Positions 9,259 to 17,893 of a DNA stretch of 64,000 nucleotides are shown piece by piece. Both the position numbers and the translations under genes were made by a program. Position 1 is the first letter of the stretch. Each line of letters begins with the position of its first letter. The DNA is from QWOP01 sp003669605 (GTDB lineage Bacteria; Planctomycetota; Planctomycetia; Pirellulales; UBA1268): positions 62,001-126,000 of the forward strand of contig CANKIK010000001.1 of assembly GCA_947481985.1 (NCBI GenBank). Reading direction: 5' to 3'. Below the pieces are notes generated by a model. That model worked only from the letters and a program-made list of their open reading frames with translations. It did no database searches and was not told the origin of the DNA.

Positions 9259-9331
9259 GGGGGAGGGGACAGTGGACAGCGGCCAAGCCCTTGATTGGTA
9301 CAGCCGTCGCGCAATTCGTACGATAGTTCCT

Positions 9332-10510
9332 ATGGCCACAGCCCCCACCGACAGCCCGTCCCCCTCCTCCGATCGTGCTTCCAGGCAGCATCGTCTTGAG
9401 CGGCCGCGGAGCGTGGCCGACATCCTCACCCAATTTGTCCTGCCGCTGATCGGGCTCTGTCTGCTCGGCTTCGCCGGCTGGTACGTCTGGAATACCCGTC
9501 CGAAATCGGAGACCACACCGCCACCGCTCATCCCCTCCCGGAGTCCGTTCGCGCGGACACTCGCCGGTTCTGGGGTCGTCGAGGCCCAGTCGGAGAACAT
9601 TGCCGTCGGGTCGCCAACTCCGGGGGTGGTGGTGGAGGTGCTGGTGACGGTGGGAGACTCCGTGACTGCCGGGGCACCGCTTTTTCGTCTCGACGACCGG
9701 GAACTCCGCGGAGAACTCGCTGTCAGGAAGGCCATGGCATCGCAAGCCAGAAGCGAGTTGATCCGGCTGGAGGCCGAGCCGCGGCAGGAGAAGATCCCGC
9801 CACTGGTGGCAGGGCTCAATGAAGCCCGTGCCGCACTTCTCACCGCGGCCGATGGCCGTCGCCGTGGGGAAGAGACATTTTCCCAGAAGGCGACCACCGA
9901 GCAGGATCTGATCGCCAAACGCGACGCCGAGGCCTATGCGCAGGCTGCCGTCGACAAGGCCCAGGCGGAACTCAATCTCGCCGAGGCAGGATCATGGGAG
10001 TATGACCGCGATGTGTCGCGGGCCGCGGTCTCTCGGGCCGAGGCCGAAGTCCAGAAGATGGAGAGCGACATCGACCGCTTGACGATCAGCGCGCTTACAT
10101 CCGGGAAGGTTCTCCAGGTCAACATCCGGCCCGGCGAGTTCGTCGGTGCCCCGCCAGGGCAGCCGCTGGTCCTCTTGGGGGACGTCGATCGCCTCCACAT
10201 TCGCGTCGACATCGACGAGTTTGAGATCAGCCGTTTCGATCCCGCTGCTGTGGCCAGTGCCAGCCCCAGAGGGGGCCTGCAGGTGGCGATCCCGCTGTCG
10301 TTCGTCCGCGTCGAACCGTTTGTTGTCCCCAAGAAATCGCTCTCCGGCGACAACACTGAGCGGGTCGATACCCGGGTGCTGCAAGTGATCTACGCCTGCC
10401 AGCCGCAGGTCCAGACGCCGCTGTTCGTCGGCCAGCAAGTCGATGTGTTCATCGAGGCCCCTGCAACGCCCCCCAACCCACCGGCTGCTGGGGTGGATCG
10501 TGTGAAGTGA
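9332..10510 (+). CDS. devB: DevB/HlyD-type periplasmic adaptor (membrane fusion) protein
   Basis: A 392-aa adaptor with one N-terminal membrane segment at about residues 33-52. A biotinyl-lipoyl-like half motif (about 78-125) is followed by a long Ala/Glu/Arg-rich coiled-coil hairpin (about 128-265), then the second lipoyl half and a beta-barrel region including VLQVNIRPGEFVGAPPG. This order is that of HlyD/DevB adaptors that bridge an inner-membrane ABC pump and an outer-membrane channel. The start is ATG at 9332. It is the third gene of the permease-ATPase-adaptor set and suggests export across a diderm envelope, consistent with planctomycete cells having an outer membrane. Confidence 0.87.
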   Translation: MATAPTDSPSPSSDRASRQHRLERPRSVADILTQFVLPLIGLCLLGFAGWYVWNTRPKSETTPPPLIPSRSPFARTLAGSGVVEAQSENIAVGSPTPGVVVEVLVTVGDSVTAGAPLFRLDDRELRGELAVRKAMASQARSELIRLEAEPRQEKIPPLVAGLNEARAALLTAADGRRRGEETFSQKATTEQDLIAKRDAEAYAQAAVDKAQAELNLAEAGSWEYDRDVSRAAVSRAEAEVQKMESDIDRLTISALTSGKVLQVNIRPGEFVGAPPGQPLVLLGDVDRLHIRVDIDEFEISRFDPAAVASASPRGGLQVAIPLSFVRVEPFVVPKKSLSGDNTERVDTRVLQVIYACQPQVQTPLFVGQQVDVFIEAPATPPNPPAAGVDRVK

Positions 10511-10670
10511 TCGTTTTTTTTGGCTACCTGACCGTCGCTGCGGGGCTCCAGACGACCATCTGCAGGAGCGGAATCTGTTGGGACCAGGCAGGGGAGGGGG
10601 GGCAGGTTGTCGGGGGGATGCCGATTCCAGACTTGCCATCTGTGGCCGGGGCTGGGAGATTCCCCCCCCC

Positions 10671-12062
10671 ATGCGTCACGATCAACTCCCACTGAGCGAT
10701 CCCGCCGGCAGGACCAGGCAATCGGCCGCGGTCCGGGGGTGGTGTTTGATCGCAGGGCTGCTCCTGGCCGGTACTGGCTGCGGGGTGGCGACCGCCGCTG
10801 AGCGGCATACCGCCGTTACTTTTGACACCGGAGGGATCTTCCTCCCAGCCGCCAGCAGCCGGCAACTTTGGCAGCAGACGCTTGCCACGGTTTCCGCCGA
10901 CTGGCCGGTGGCCCGCGTGGTCGAACCCGATTTTGCGGCCGAGCCGCCGGGGGAGGGGGCGATCGAGTCGGCTTGGGTGGAACCTCCGTCGGAGCACCTT
11001 GTGCCGGGGGCCTTTCCCACCAGTCCGAGCCTCATTCAACCGCGCCGGCAACGGCTGATCGTTCGCGTTACTCCGGCCGTGAACGGGGCCTGGATCGATG
11101 CGGTCTTGGAAACCCAGTCGATCGCCGAGGCGCACTCTCCCGCCGGGCCTGGACGGGTCGAACTCAGCGGCGGTTGGCAGACCGATCAGCCGGTGTCTGG
11201 TCGGCGCGACATCACGCCGATGCTCGCCGCCCGCATGGCACCGTCGGCCGATCCGATCGCCTCGCTCCCACCGCTGTCGTCTTCCGGGGATGGGAGTTTC
11301 GGGGCAGCAGTCTCTCGAGAGCCGCCTTGGGCCCACAGTTCCTATCCACGATCGTCGCGGACAGGCTACAAGGTGCTTGAGGACTACAGGAACTTCTATT
11401 CCTGCGACAGCCTCACGTGCTTGGCCGCGGCCTTCGGCGCCGGCGCTCTGATGGCCAACACCGGCTTCGACACGACGATGCAGACCGCTTGGCAACAGAG
11501 CATCACTCCCACTGATGTGGGGACTTTCTTTTCCGACTGCAAGCCGCTCGGCGAGGGACGCTACGCATTACCGCTGTTCGGCATCGCCGCGGTGACCGGG
11601 CTCGTCCTGGAAGGGAATCCCACCGGCGACGTGATTGGCGAATGGGGATCGCGGTCGCTGCGGATGTTCGTTGTCGGTGCCCCACCGCTGTACGTCCTTC
11701 AACTGGCCACAGGGGCTTCGCGGCCGGTCGATGGCTACGGGAGCCAGTGGCACTTTTTCAACGACAACAACGGCGTCAGCGGCCACGCCTTCATCGGGGC
11801 GATTCCCTTTCTGGCGGCTGCGGAAATGGTGGAAAATCCGTGGGCCAAGGGAGGCTTGTACGTCTGCTCCACGTTCACGGGATTGTCACGCATCAACGAC
11901 AACGCCCACTACCCTTCGCAGGTGTTTCTCGGCTGGTATCTGGCGTTTGCGAGTTCCCTGGCGATCAATCGGACCGAAATGCACTTCGCCGACATGGAAG
12001 TCCGGGTGGTCCCTCTGCCGATCGCCGATCTGGGGGGGATGGCCGTCGAAGCGCGCTGGTAA
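10671..12062 (+). CDS. PAP2-superfamily phosphatase-like protein with N-terminal signal
   Basis: A 463-aa protein. The first 43 residues include a hydrophobic signal (about 24-40) ending LLAGTGCGVA, which may be a weak lipobox with Cys37. About 200 poorly conserved residues follow. The C-terminal third is PAP2-like: TGASRPVDGYG resembles motif C1, SGH at 370-372 is motif C2, and SR at 406-407 with His413 is motif C3. The Asp that usually ends C3 is Gln417 here. PAP2 enzymes dephosphorylate membrane lipid phosphates such as undecaprenyl pyrophosphate or phosphatidate. With the catalytic SGH and the C3 His present it is probably active, but the substrate is unknown. The start is ATG at 10671. 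Confidence 0.75.
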   Translation: MRHDQLPLSDPAGRTRQSAAVRGWCLIAGLLLAGTGCGVATAAERHTAVTFDTGGIFLPAASSRQLWQQTLATVSADWPVARVVEPDFAAEPPGEGAIESAWVEPPSEHLVPGAFPTSPSLIQPRRQRLIVRVTPAVNGAWIDAVLETQSIAEAHSPAGPGRVELSGGWQTDQPVSGRRDITPMLAARMAPSADPIASLPPLSSSGDGSFGAAVSREPPWAHSSYPRSSRTGYKVLEDYRNFYSCDSLTCLAAAFGAGALMANTGFDTTMQTAWQQSITPTDVGTFFSDCKPLGEGRYALPLFGIAAVTGLVLEGNPTGDVIGEWGSRSLRMFVVGAPPLYVLQLATGASRPVDGYGSQWHFFNDNNGVSGHAFIGAIPFLAAAEMVENPWAKGGLYVCSTFTGLSRINDNAHYPSQVFLGWYLAFASSLAINRTEMHFADMEVRVVPLPIADLGGMAVEARW

Positions 12063-12115
12063 GGCCCGCCTTCCGCCTGGCGGCTGGCTGAGCCGACATC
12101 GGCACCGCTGTCGAT

Positions 12116-13213
12116 TCAGCCTTGGCGAGCGAGCACATGCCGGACGAGGCTGCCGTCGACATCGGGCACCAGTGCCACGCTCCCCAGCGCATCGGGGAGC
12201 ACGAAGCGGAGGCTGCCATGGAGCGATTTCTTGTCACGGGCCATGACTGCCATCAGTTCGTCTGCCGTCGGCAGCGGCCCGGCTGGGAGGCGGATAGGCA
12301 GCCGCAGCGCCTCAAGCAGCCTCTCCTGCCGCACCGCCAGTTCGGCGGGGATCCGGCCGAGACGGACCGCCAAGTCAGCGGCATCCGCCATGCCGATTGC
12401 CACCGCCTCGCCATGGAGCAGCCTGCCGTACCCGCAGGCGGTCTCGTAGGCGTGGGCAAACGTGTGGCCGTAGTTGAGGATCGCCCGCAGGCCTGTTCGT
12501 TCGTGCTCGTCCCGCTCGACCACCGAGGCCTTCAGTTCCACCGAACGGCGTACGATGTGGGCGAGGTCCTCCGGACGGCGCAGATGGATGGCGTCGGCAT
12601 GCTCCTCCAGCCAGCCGAACAGTTCGGCGTCGAGGATCATCCCGTACTTCACAACCTCCGCCAGACCACTGGTGAACTCCCTCTCCGGCAGTGTGACGAG
12701 GGTCTCGATGTCGGCAAGCACGCCCCGCGGCTGCCAGAAGGCCCCCACGAGATTTTTGCCACCCTGGAGATTGATCCCCGTCTTCCCTCCGATGGCACTG
12801 TCGACCTGAGCCACGAGCGTCGTCGGCACCTGCCAGACTGCCAGACCACGGGCGAATGTGGCTGCCACGAAGCCGGCCAAATCTCCGACCACACCCCCGC
12901 CGACGGCCACGAGATGTGTCTGGCGATCGATGGCCGCGGCCGCCAAGATCTCCCACAACCGCCCGGCCTCGGCTGCCGACTTTGACGATTCACCACTCGG
13001 GACGGGGATCGTGAAACTGTCCACGCCGGCGTGGCGCAGCGCCCCCTCAAGCGTGATGGCGTGGTTGGAGAGCACACCGCTATCGGCGATGACCACGGCC
13101 CGGCGGGCGCCGGCAGCCCGCAGTGCTGCCCCGGCCTGCTGAATCACACCGGGGCCGATGGCGATCTCGTAGGAGCGTTCGGCGAGGTCGACTCGGACGT
13201 TCGAAACTCCCAC
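12116..13213 (-). CDS. aroB: 3-dehydroquinate synthase AroB
   Basis: Converts DAHP to 3-dehydroquinate, the second step of the shikimate pathway. The 365-aa protein has the normal length. The NAD-binding region contains GGGVVGDLAGFVAATFARG, and the active-site region includes GGKTGINLQGGKNLVGAFWQP, LAEVVKYGMI and the zinc-binding LNYGHTFAHA segment. GTG at 13213 is taken as the start, two bases after the stop of the 75-aa gene upstream. TTG at 13219 would overlap that stop and is an alternative. The two genes form a small operon. It converges with the PAP2-like gene, with 53 bases between them. Confidence 0.95.
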   Translation of the reverse strand: MGVSNVRVDLAERSYEIAIGPGVIQQAGAALRAAGARRAVVIADSGVLSNHAITLEGALRHAGVDSFTIPVPSGESSKSAAEAGRLWEILAAAAIDRQTHLVAVGGGVVGDLAGFVAATFARGLAVWQVPTTLVAQVDSAIGGKTGINLQGGKNLVGAFWQPRGVLADIETLVTLPEREFTSGLAEVVKYGMILDAELFGWLEEHADAIHLRRPEDLAHIVRRSVELKASVVERDEHERTGLRAILNYGHTFAHAYETACGYGRLLHGEAVAIGMADAADLAVRLGRIPAELAVRQERLLEALRLPIRLPAGPLPTADELMAVMARDKKSLHGSLRFVLPDALGSVALVPDVDGSLVRHVLARQG

Positions 13214-13215
13214 GG

Positions 13216-13443
13216 TCAAGCCACGCTCACGCGGTCGACGTCGTCCGGCGTGACGGTGATCACCCGGGCGAACCCGGAGTGCTGCCGGAGGTAGTCGAGG
13301 TCGGCGGCTTCGGCCGGGCTGGTGTGGAGGAGTGATTCGACGCGGGCCTTGTCCGCGGCTGACCAGTCCTCGTAGGTGTCGGGCCAGTTTGTGTGCCACT
13401 CCACGACGAGTGCTTCACGGTAGGGATCGAAGGCGTTCGGCAT
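13216..13443 (-). CDS. Small acidic protein of unknown function upstream of aroB
   Basis: A 75-aa soluble protein starting MPNAFDPYREALVVEWHT. It is rich in Asp, Glu and Ala, has no signal or membrane segment, and shows no motif that I recognise. The start is ATG at 13443, with a very good ribosome binding site (GGAGGAGC, about nine bases upstream on the minus strand). The stop is two bases before the aroB start, so the two are probably co-transcribed and coupled. The strong initiation signal and tight linkage make it a credible gene. A regulatory or chaperone role for AroB would be speculation. Confidence 0.7.
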   Translation of the reverse strand: MPNAFDPYREALVVEWHTNWPDTYEDWSAADKARVESLLHTSPAEAADLDYLRQHSGFARVITVTPDDVDRVSVA

Positions 13444-13489
13444 CCGGCGGGCTCCTCCAGGAAAGGACCGTCGAGGACGGTCGTAAAGC

Positions 13490-13495
13490 AGTATA
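13490..13495 (-). promoter_or_regulatory. -10 element (TATACT) for the 75-aa protein and aroB
   Basis: On the minus strand TATACT reads from 13495 to 13490, about 47 bases before the ATG at 13443. It matches the sigma-70 -10 consensus at five of six positions. No convincing -35 hexamer lies 16-18 bases upstream. The same spot reads TATACATT on the plus strand, so it could also serve the divergent gene at 13561. Confidence 0.35.
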
Positions 13496-13560
13496 CATTG
13501 GTCTGCGGCGGGGAGACGTGCAGCGTTTCCGGCCGTTCTCGCCCCCCCGGCACACCCGCC

Positions 13561-14184
13561 ATGGACCACCAGCCGCCGTCGTTTGTTGCTTCCCAGTCCA
13601 CCCCCGGGCGCCCCGTGGGCGGCCGCCGGGCATCAGGTTCACGCCTTGTGATTGGGCTGCTGCTCCTCGGGGTGGTCGCCGGCGTGACTGGCATCTGGTA
13701 TCAGCGTGGCCAGACCCGTCGCTGCCTGGCGTTCTACGGCGTCGATGTTGCCCGGAGTGTGGCCGCCGCGCCGCGTGTTGAGGTCTGGTCTGTGCCACGC
13801 GGATTCGCTGCTGCTGCGGCACTTGATCAGTCGCTGCTGCTCGATCCAGTCGGTGTTGTTCGGAGGGATGTTTCCGCAGCGCCGGGACTGGTCCACATGC
13901 GGCGTGGACTGGTGGAGGACGCCAACTTCGTCTGGCCGGTCCAGGAAACGGTCTCCGCCGTTTCAAGCGGTGGTGGTGCGACTGCGATCGTTTTCTCCGA
14001 CCCGGCAGACAACCACCCGCCGGCGGTGCTCTTGATCGATCTGGGGATGGGGAGTGATGCCTTGAAAACCGCCACCGGCCGGCATGGGGGCTTGGAGGTC
14101 ATCGGGCGTCCGGGCTGGATCGGTCTGGGAAGGATCGCTGCGGGGCTGGAAAAATGGCTCGAGCGCACCGCGGAGGACCGCTGA
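13561..14184 (+). CDS. Membrane-anchored protein of unknown function
   Basis: A 207-aa protein with about 30 polar residues, one membrane segment (about residues 32-46), then an extracytoplasmic domain. That domain begins QRGQTRRCLAFYG, and its later part contains GHGGLEVIGRPGWIGLGRI-like alternating hydrophobic stretches. I do not recognise the family. The start is ATG at 13561; upstream codons in the same frame belong to the region shared with the divergent aroB operon. It is followed 112 bases later by parA on the same strand and may be co-transcribed with it. Confidence 0.6.
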   Translation: MDHQPPSFVASQSTPGRPVGGRRASGSRLVIGLLLLGVVAGVTGIWYQRGQTRRCLAFYGVDVARSVAAAPRVEVWSVPRGFAAAAALDQSLLLDPVGVVRRDVSAAPGLVHMRRGLVEDANFVWPVQETVSAVSSGGGATAIVFSDPADNHPPAVLLIDLGMGSDALKTATGRHGGLEVIGRPGWIGLGRIAAGLEKWLERTAEDR

Positions 14185-14296
14185 AAGAGCCGCGGAAACC
14201 GGGCTTTTGGCCACCTGCTCGGAAGCCTATCCTCCACCCCCGGTACACAGCGTGTGTGATCGGCTTCCATTCGGTCCGGGCAGCGAGGTCCTCGTC

Positions 14297-15136
14297 ATGC
14301 GTTCGATCGCGGTGGCCAATCAAAAGGGAGGCGTGGGAAAGACCACCACGTCAGTGAATCTCGCCGTGGCGTTGGCCCGCGCCGGACAGCGGGTCTGCCT
14401 TGTTGACCTTGATCCCCAAGCCCATGCCACGCTCCATGCTGGCGTCCAACCGGGCGGGCATCCTATTTCCGCCTACGACGTGCTCGTGGGAGGAGCCTCC
14501 CTGGCAGAAGCCCGGGTCGACGCCGGTCGCGGGCTGTCTGTTATCCCCTCGCACATCGACCTCTCGGCGGTGGAAATGGCCTTGGCCGGAAAGCCGGGCC
14601 GCGAGGCGATCCTCCGACAGCGGATCGAGGCCGACGCTGCCTGCCGCAGCCCGTCCGCCGAAGGTGGTTACGACACGATGATCATCGATTGTCCGCCGTC
14701 GCTGGGCCTGTTGTCGCTCAATGCCATGGCGGCCGTCGACGAGGTGCTGCTCCCTCTGCAGCCCCACTTTCTCGCCCTCCATGGGCTGAGCAAACTCCTC
14801 GAGACGATGGAACTGGTCTCGGAGAGGGTCAACCCCCGGCTCCGGCTGCTCGGTGTCGTGCTTTGCATGTATGAGTCGGGCACCCGCCTAGCCACCGAGG
14901 TGGGGCGCGACGTGCAGGCGTTCTTCGAGGCGTCAGGGGGCCGCCACTCGGCCTGGGCCGGGGCTCGCGTTTTTCAGTCCCGGATCAGGCGGAACATCCG
15001 CCTGGCGGAAGCGCCGAGTTTTGGCCAGTCGATTTTCGACTATTGCCCGCAGTCGCACGGCGCCGAGGACTACGCGGCACTCGCCTCCGAGGTCGCTCAG
15101 GCGGCCGAAGACCTTGAACTCCGCCGGGCGGCCTGA
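14297..15136 (+). CDS. parA: ParA/Soj-family ATPase without an adjacent ParB
   Basis: A 279-aa P-loop ATPase of the ParA/MinD superfamily. The deviant Walker A KGGVGKTT is at residues 10-17, Walker A' is VDLDPQAHAT near 38-47 and Walker B is MIIDCPPSLGLLSLNA near 130-145. These features match chromosomal Soj-type ATPases that bind DNA non-specifically and position chromosomes or other cargo. The start is ATG at 14297, before which GAGG provides a ribosome binding site. No parB gene or clear parS-like 16-bp palindrome was seen nearby, so it may be an orphan ParA that positions another cargo, or its ParB may lie elsewhere. Confidence 0.88.
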   Translation: MRSIAVANQKGGVGKTTTSVNLAVALARAGQRVCLVDLDPQAHATLHAGVQPGGHPISAYDVLVGGASLAEARVDAGRGLSVIPSHIDLSAVEMALAGKPGREAILRQRIEADAACRSPSAEGGYDTMIIDCPPSLGLLSLNAMAAVDEVLLPLQPHFLALHGLSKLLETMELVSERVNPRLRLLGVVLCMYESGTRLATEVGRDVQAFFEASGGRHSAWAGARVFQSRIRRNIRLAEAPSFGQSIFDYCPQSHGAEDYAALASEVAQAAEDLELRRAA

Positions 15137-15465
15137 CCGCGGACGGCAGGCCGCGGTCCATCGGCGGCACGCAACGCTGTCCCGTTGGATCTGGCCTCGA
15201 CCAGTGCCGTCGGGTGGTCGGAGTCCCGATGCAATTCCGGGATCCACCAGTAATTCGACGAGCACGGCTCGATACCGGTGAGAATCCCGGTGGCGTCGAA
15301 ATCCTCGGCGGACAAAAACAGCGGGCCGCCATTGCCGAGAGGCTCGGGGCCGCAGGGCGTCAGCACCTGCGAACTCTCCTCCGAACTGCCCACTGCTATC
15401 GCACCCCTGGCCGAGAGCAAAGGCTGGTGGGGCCGTGGCGGTGAAAGTGGGTTAGGGGCGAGCAT
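15097..15465 (-). CDS. Possible small protein of unknown function
   Basis: An open frame of 122 codons from ATG at 15465, overlapping the 3' end of parA by 40 bases on the opposite strand. The middle part (EDFDATGILTGIEPC and WWIPELHRDSDHP) uses codons ending mostly in G or C like its neighbours and looks protein-like; the two ends are low-complexity. There is no clear ribosome binding site and I recognise no family. It fills most of a 580-base stretch without another gene. It could still be a chance frame in GC-rich DNA. Confidence 0.35.
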   Translation of the reverse strand: MLAPNPLSPPRPHQPLLSARGAIAVGSSEESSQVLTPCGPEPLGNGGPLFLSAEDFDATGILTGIEPCSSNYWWIPELHRDSDHPTALVEARSNGTALRAADGPRPAVRGQAARRSSRSSAA

Positions 15466-15716
15466 GGCGGCAAGTCGTACGATTGAAAGGGGCGGCTTCG
15501 AGGACTGGGCAGTTGCCGCAGAGTGTCTTTCGGCACGCCGCCGCTGCGTAGACCAATTTCCCGGAGAAAGTGACCGAATACCGACATAATGGCTTGGGGG
15601 AAATGGGAAAACAAGGAAACTTGTCCTGCCTGGGTTTGTTTTCCGGGTTTTCACGGGAAAAGTAAGCCTTTCGTCTCCTAAAGAGGGATAATCTTAGGAA
15701 CGGGGGAACTCCACAC

Positions 15717-17465
15717 ATGGCAAGCCTGCCACCGGCAGCGATCACAGACTCGGTCACGACTGGGCTCCCGGCCGTCAGGCGGTTGGCCCGTTTTGGCGCT
15801 GCGCACGGGGGCCTATTCATCGCCGCCGTGCTGGGGGCCATGGCGGTCGTCCTCGTAGGTGGGGCTCCGGCGGCTGCGGCTCAGCCTTCCGGCTATCGCC
15901 GTCTCGCACCGGGCGTGCTCACCGTCATCCCGGCAGACCGCTCGGGAGACGACTCCCTTCTCAGGGCCGACATCCCTGAAATCACTCTGGGTCTGAGCGA
16001 CCTCACCTGGTCACCGAAGCAGTCACCGCTGGGGGCGACGCTTGTGGAGCAGGGGCGCAACCGCGACTTTCCCCGCGACATCTGGTGCCTGGAGTTCGCC
16101 TTCAAGCCTCCGCGGCAGATCGACATCGACATTCCCTCTCGCGAGTTGCGGATGGAGCGGAAACGCGTCTGGTATCTCCTCTATTCTGTGAAAAATGTTG
16201 GCGGCCGGCGGATCGTGATGGACCAGGGGGATGCCACGAGACTGAAGACCGAACTGGTCCAAGAGCCGATCCGCTTCCTGCCCCACCTCGTCTTGGAGAG
16301 CGTGGAAGGACTTTCAGCCGCGGAAGGAACGCTGGCCTACCGGGCCTATCTCGACCGGGTCCTCCCCAGCGCCATCGAGCCGATCCGGACGCGAGAGGGG
16401 ATCCGCGTCCAGCTCTACGACAGCGCGAGCATGGCCGCCAAAGAGATCGCCCCCGGCGAGGAACGCTGGGGTGTGGCGATCTGGGAGGACGTCGATCCGC
16501 GGATCGATTATTTCTCGATCTTCGTGCGGGGGCTCACCAACGCCATCCGCTGGCGCCCCCGGCAGGCCGCGGAGTTTGCCGCTGATTCGCTCCCTGCCGC
16601 CGGCGAGGAGCATGCGCTCGAGAGCCTGCGCCTGGACTTCTGGCGCCCCGGCGACGACGCCACCAGCCCTGCTGAGGAGATGAGTGTCGGCAACGCCGGA
16701 TTGTTCGAACGGCGTTCGATCGGTAACCGCGTCCTCGAGGCCCTCGGCCGTCCGAGGCTCTCGAAAGCGGCTCCTCACGCGGGCTTGGAGTTGCTCGGAC
16801 TCACCTGGCAGGACATCCTGGTCCCGCCCGCTGCCGTCAAGGCCGCCGCCGCGATTGACCGGGATTCACCGCCGAGTCTGGCCCCGTTGGCCAAGGTAGT
16901 TCGGAGTCTGGCGGCGATGGAACCACCGTCGCGGCGCCCCGTGGCGGTGGAAACGTTGCTCGGTGGCATGGGACGAGAGTGGTTCGAGGATCTCGTCGGC
17001 AGCCTGAACCAGCCGCTCGATCCGCAGCGGGAAACGCTCCGTCGCGGCATGCTCAATCGCTTCGGAGTCACGGAGGCGGAACAAGCCTCGAAGCGGCTCG
17101 AGGCGCTGGCGAAGGTGCTCGTTGGGCTGGACGGAATCCCGAGCACACCAGCCCGTCGGTCGGCGGCGATGGCGCTCTTTGGCCGCACGGCGACCCGGAT
17201 CGACTCCCTTGCCATGGAATTGGAACTGGCGCGGACGCTTGTGGCTTTGGACGACGTTGACTTCGACCGGCGGCCGGTGCTTGCCGGTGGTGCTCTGAAT
17301 GCCTTCGATACCGTGCGGACCATCGTGGACGGCCAGCCGGACGCTGCCAAACGGTCGCAACTCATCGAGGGTATCCTTGGTGCCGAGGGGCCCACTCTCT
17401 ACGCTGCGGCCACCGCCATCACCGAGGGCGTTGACCACGCTTGGGTTTTCCGGTACGAACAGTAG
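15717..17465 (+). CDS. Large exported protein of unknown function
   Basis: A 582-aa protein with an N-terminal hydrophobic segment (about residues 31-55, ending GGAPAAAAQPSG) that could be a signal peptide or anchor. The next 250 residues are beta-rich with conserved-looking stretches such as WCLEFAFKPPRQIDIDIPSR and WYLLYSVKNVGGRRI. The C-terminal half is helical and Ala/Leu-rich. I recognise no named domain. Large exported proteins of this type, restricted to planctomycetes, are common in these genomes. The start ATG at 15717 follows a GGGGGAA purine run. It precedes rpmA by 125 bases but has no evident tie to translation. Confidence 0.7.
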   Translation: MASLPPAAITDSVTTGLPAVRRLARFGAAHGGLFIAAVLGAMAVVLVGGAPAAAAQPSGYRRLAPGVLTVIPADRSGDDSLLRADIPEITLGLSDLTWSPKQSPLGATLVEQGRNRDFPRDIWCLEFAFKPPRQIDIDIPSRELRMERKRVWYLLYSVKNVGGRRIVMDQGDATRLKTELVQEPIRFLPHLVLESVEGLSAAEGTLAYRAYLDRVLPSAIEPIRTREGIRVQLYDSASMAAKEIAPGEERWGVAIWEDVDPRIDYFSIFVRGLTNAIRWRPRQAAEFAADSLPAAGEEHALESLRLDFWRPGDDATSPAEEMSVGNAGLFERRSIGNRVLEALGRPRLSKAAPHAGLELLGLTWQDILVPPAAVKAAAAIDRDSPPSLAPLAKVVRSLAAMEPPSRRPVAVETLLGGMGREWFEDLVGSLNQPLDPQRETLRRGMLNRFGVTEAEQASKRLEALAKVLVGLDGIPSTPARRSAAMALFGRTATRIDSLAMELELARTLVALDDVDFDRRPVLAGGALNAFDTVRTIVDGQPDAAKRSQLIEGILGAEGPTLYAAATAITEGVDHAWVFRYEQ

Positions 17466-17590
17466 TTCGCAGTTCCGGGCCTCGCCGCCTTTCCACCCTT
17501 TCGGGGGATGGATTGTCTGCGGAGCAGTTGCAGAATTGGTCTGCGGCGCTCCACCCTTGTTTCAGTCCCTTTCGTCCGAGGTTTGGTGAG

Positions 17591-17833
17591 ATGGCACATA
17601 AGAAAGGTCAGGGGTCCAGCCGCAACGGTCGGGACTCCAACGCCCAGATGCGGGGCGTGAAGAAGTTCGGCGGGCAGCAGGTCGTGGCCGGAAACATTCT
17701 TGTCAGGCAGGTAGGAACGAAGTTTCACCCCGGCAGAAATGTCGGTATGGGCTCCGACTACACCCTCTACGCTCTTATTGACGGCGTGGTGGCTTTCGAC
17801 CGCGAGGGGCGGCGGGTCAACGTCCAGGCCTGA
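17591..17833 (+). CDS. rpmA: 50S ribosomal protein L27
   Basis: The 80-aa L27 begins MAHKKGQGSSRNGRDSN, the conserved N-terminal tail that reaches the peptidyl transferase centre, so no leader peptide needs removal. It also shows the GVKKFGGQQVVAGNILVRQVGTKFHPG core in full. The start is ATG at 17591. In most bacteria rplU (L21) sits directly upstream; here the upstream gene is the large exported unknown, so L21 must be encoded elsewhere. obg follows after 60 bases, keeping the widespread rpmA-obg linkage. Confidence 0.97.
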   Translation: MAHKKGQGSSRNGRDSNAQMRGVKKFGGQQVVAGNILVRQVGTKFHPGRNVGMGSDYTLYALIDGVVAFDREGRRVNVQA

Positions 17834-17841
17834 CGTCTCGG

Positions 17842-17863
17842 CCTGATCGGATCCCCGATCAGG
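17842..17863 (+). promoter_or_regulatory. Perfect hairpin between rpmA and obg
   Basis: CCTGATCGG at 17842-17850 and CCGATCAGG at 17855-17863 form a perfect 9-bp stem with the loop ATCC, nine bases after the rpmA stop. There is no following T-run, so it is not a standard intrinsic terminator. It could protect the rpmA 3' end, act as a processing site, or reduce read-through into obg. Confidence 0.5.
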
Positions 17864-17893
17864 GAAAGTGAAGCCCCCGGGGTAGCAGGCACC

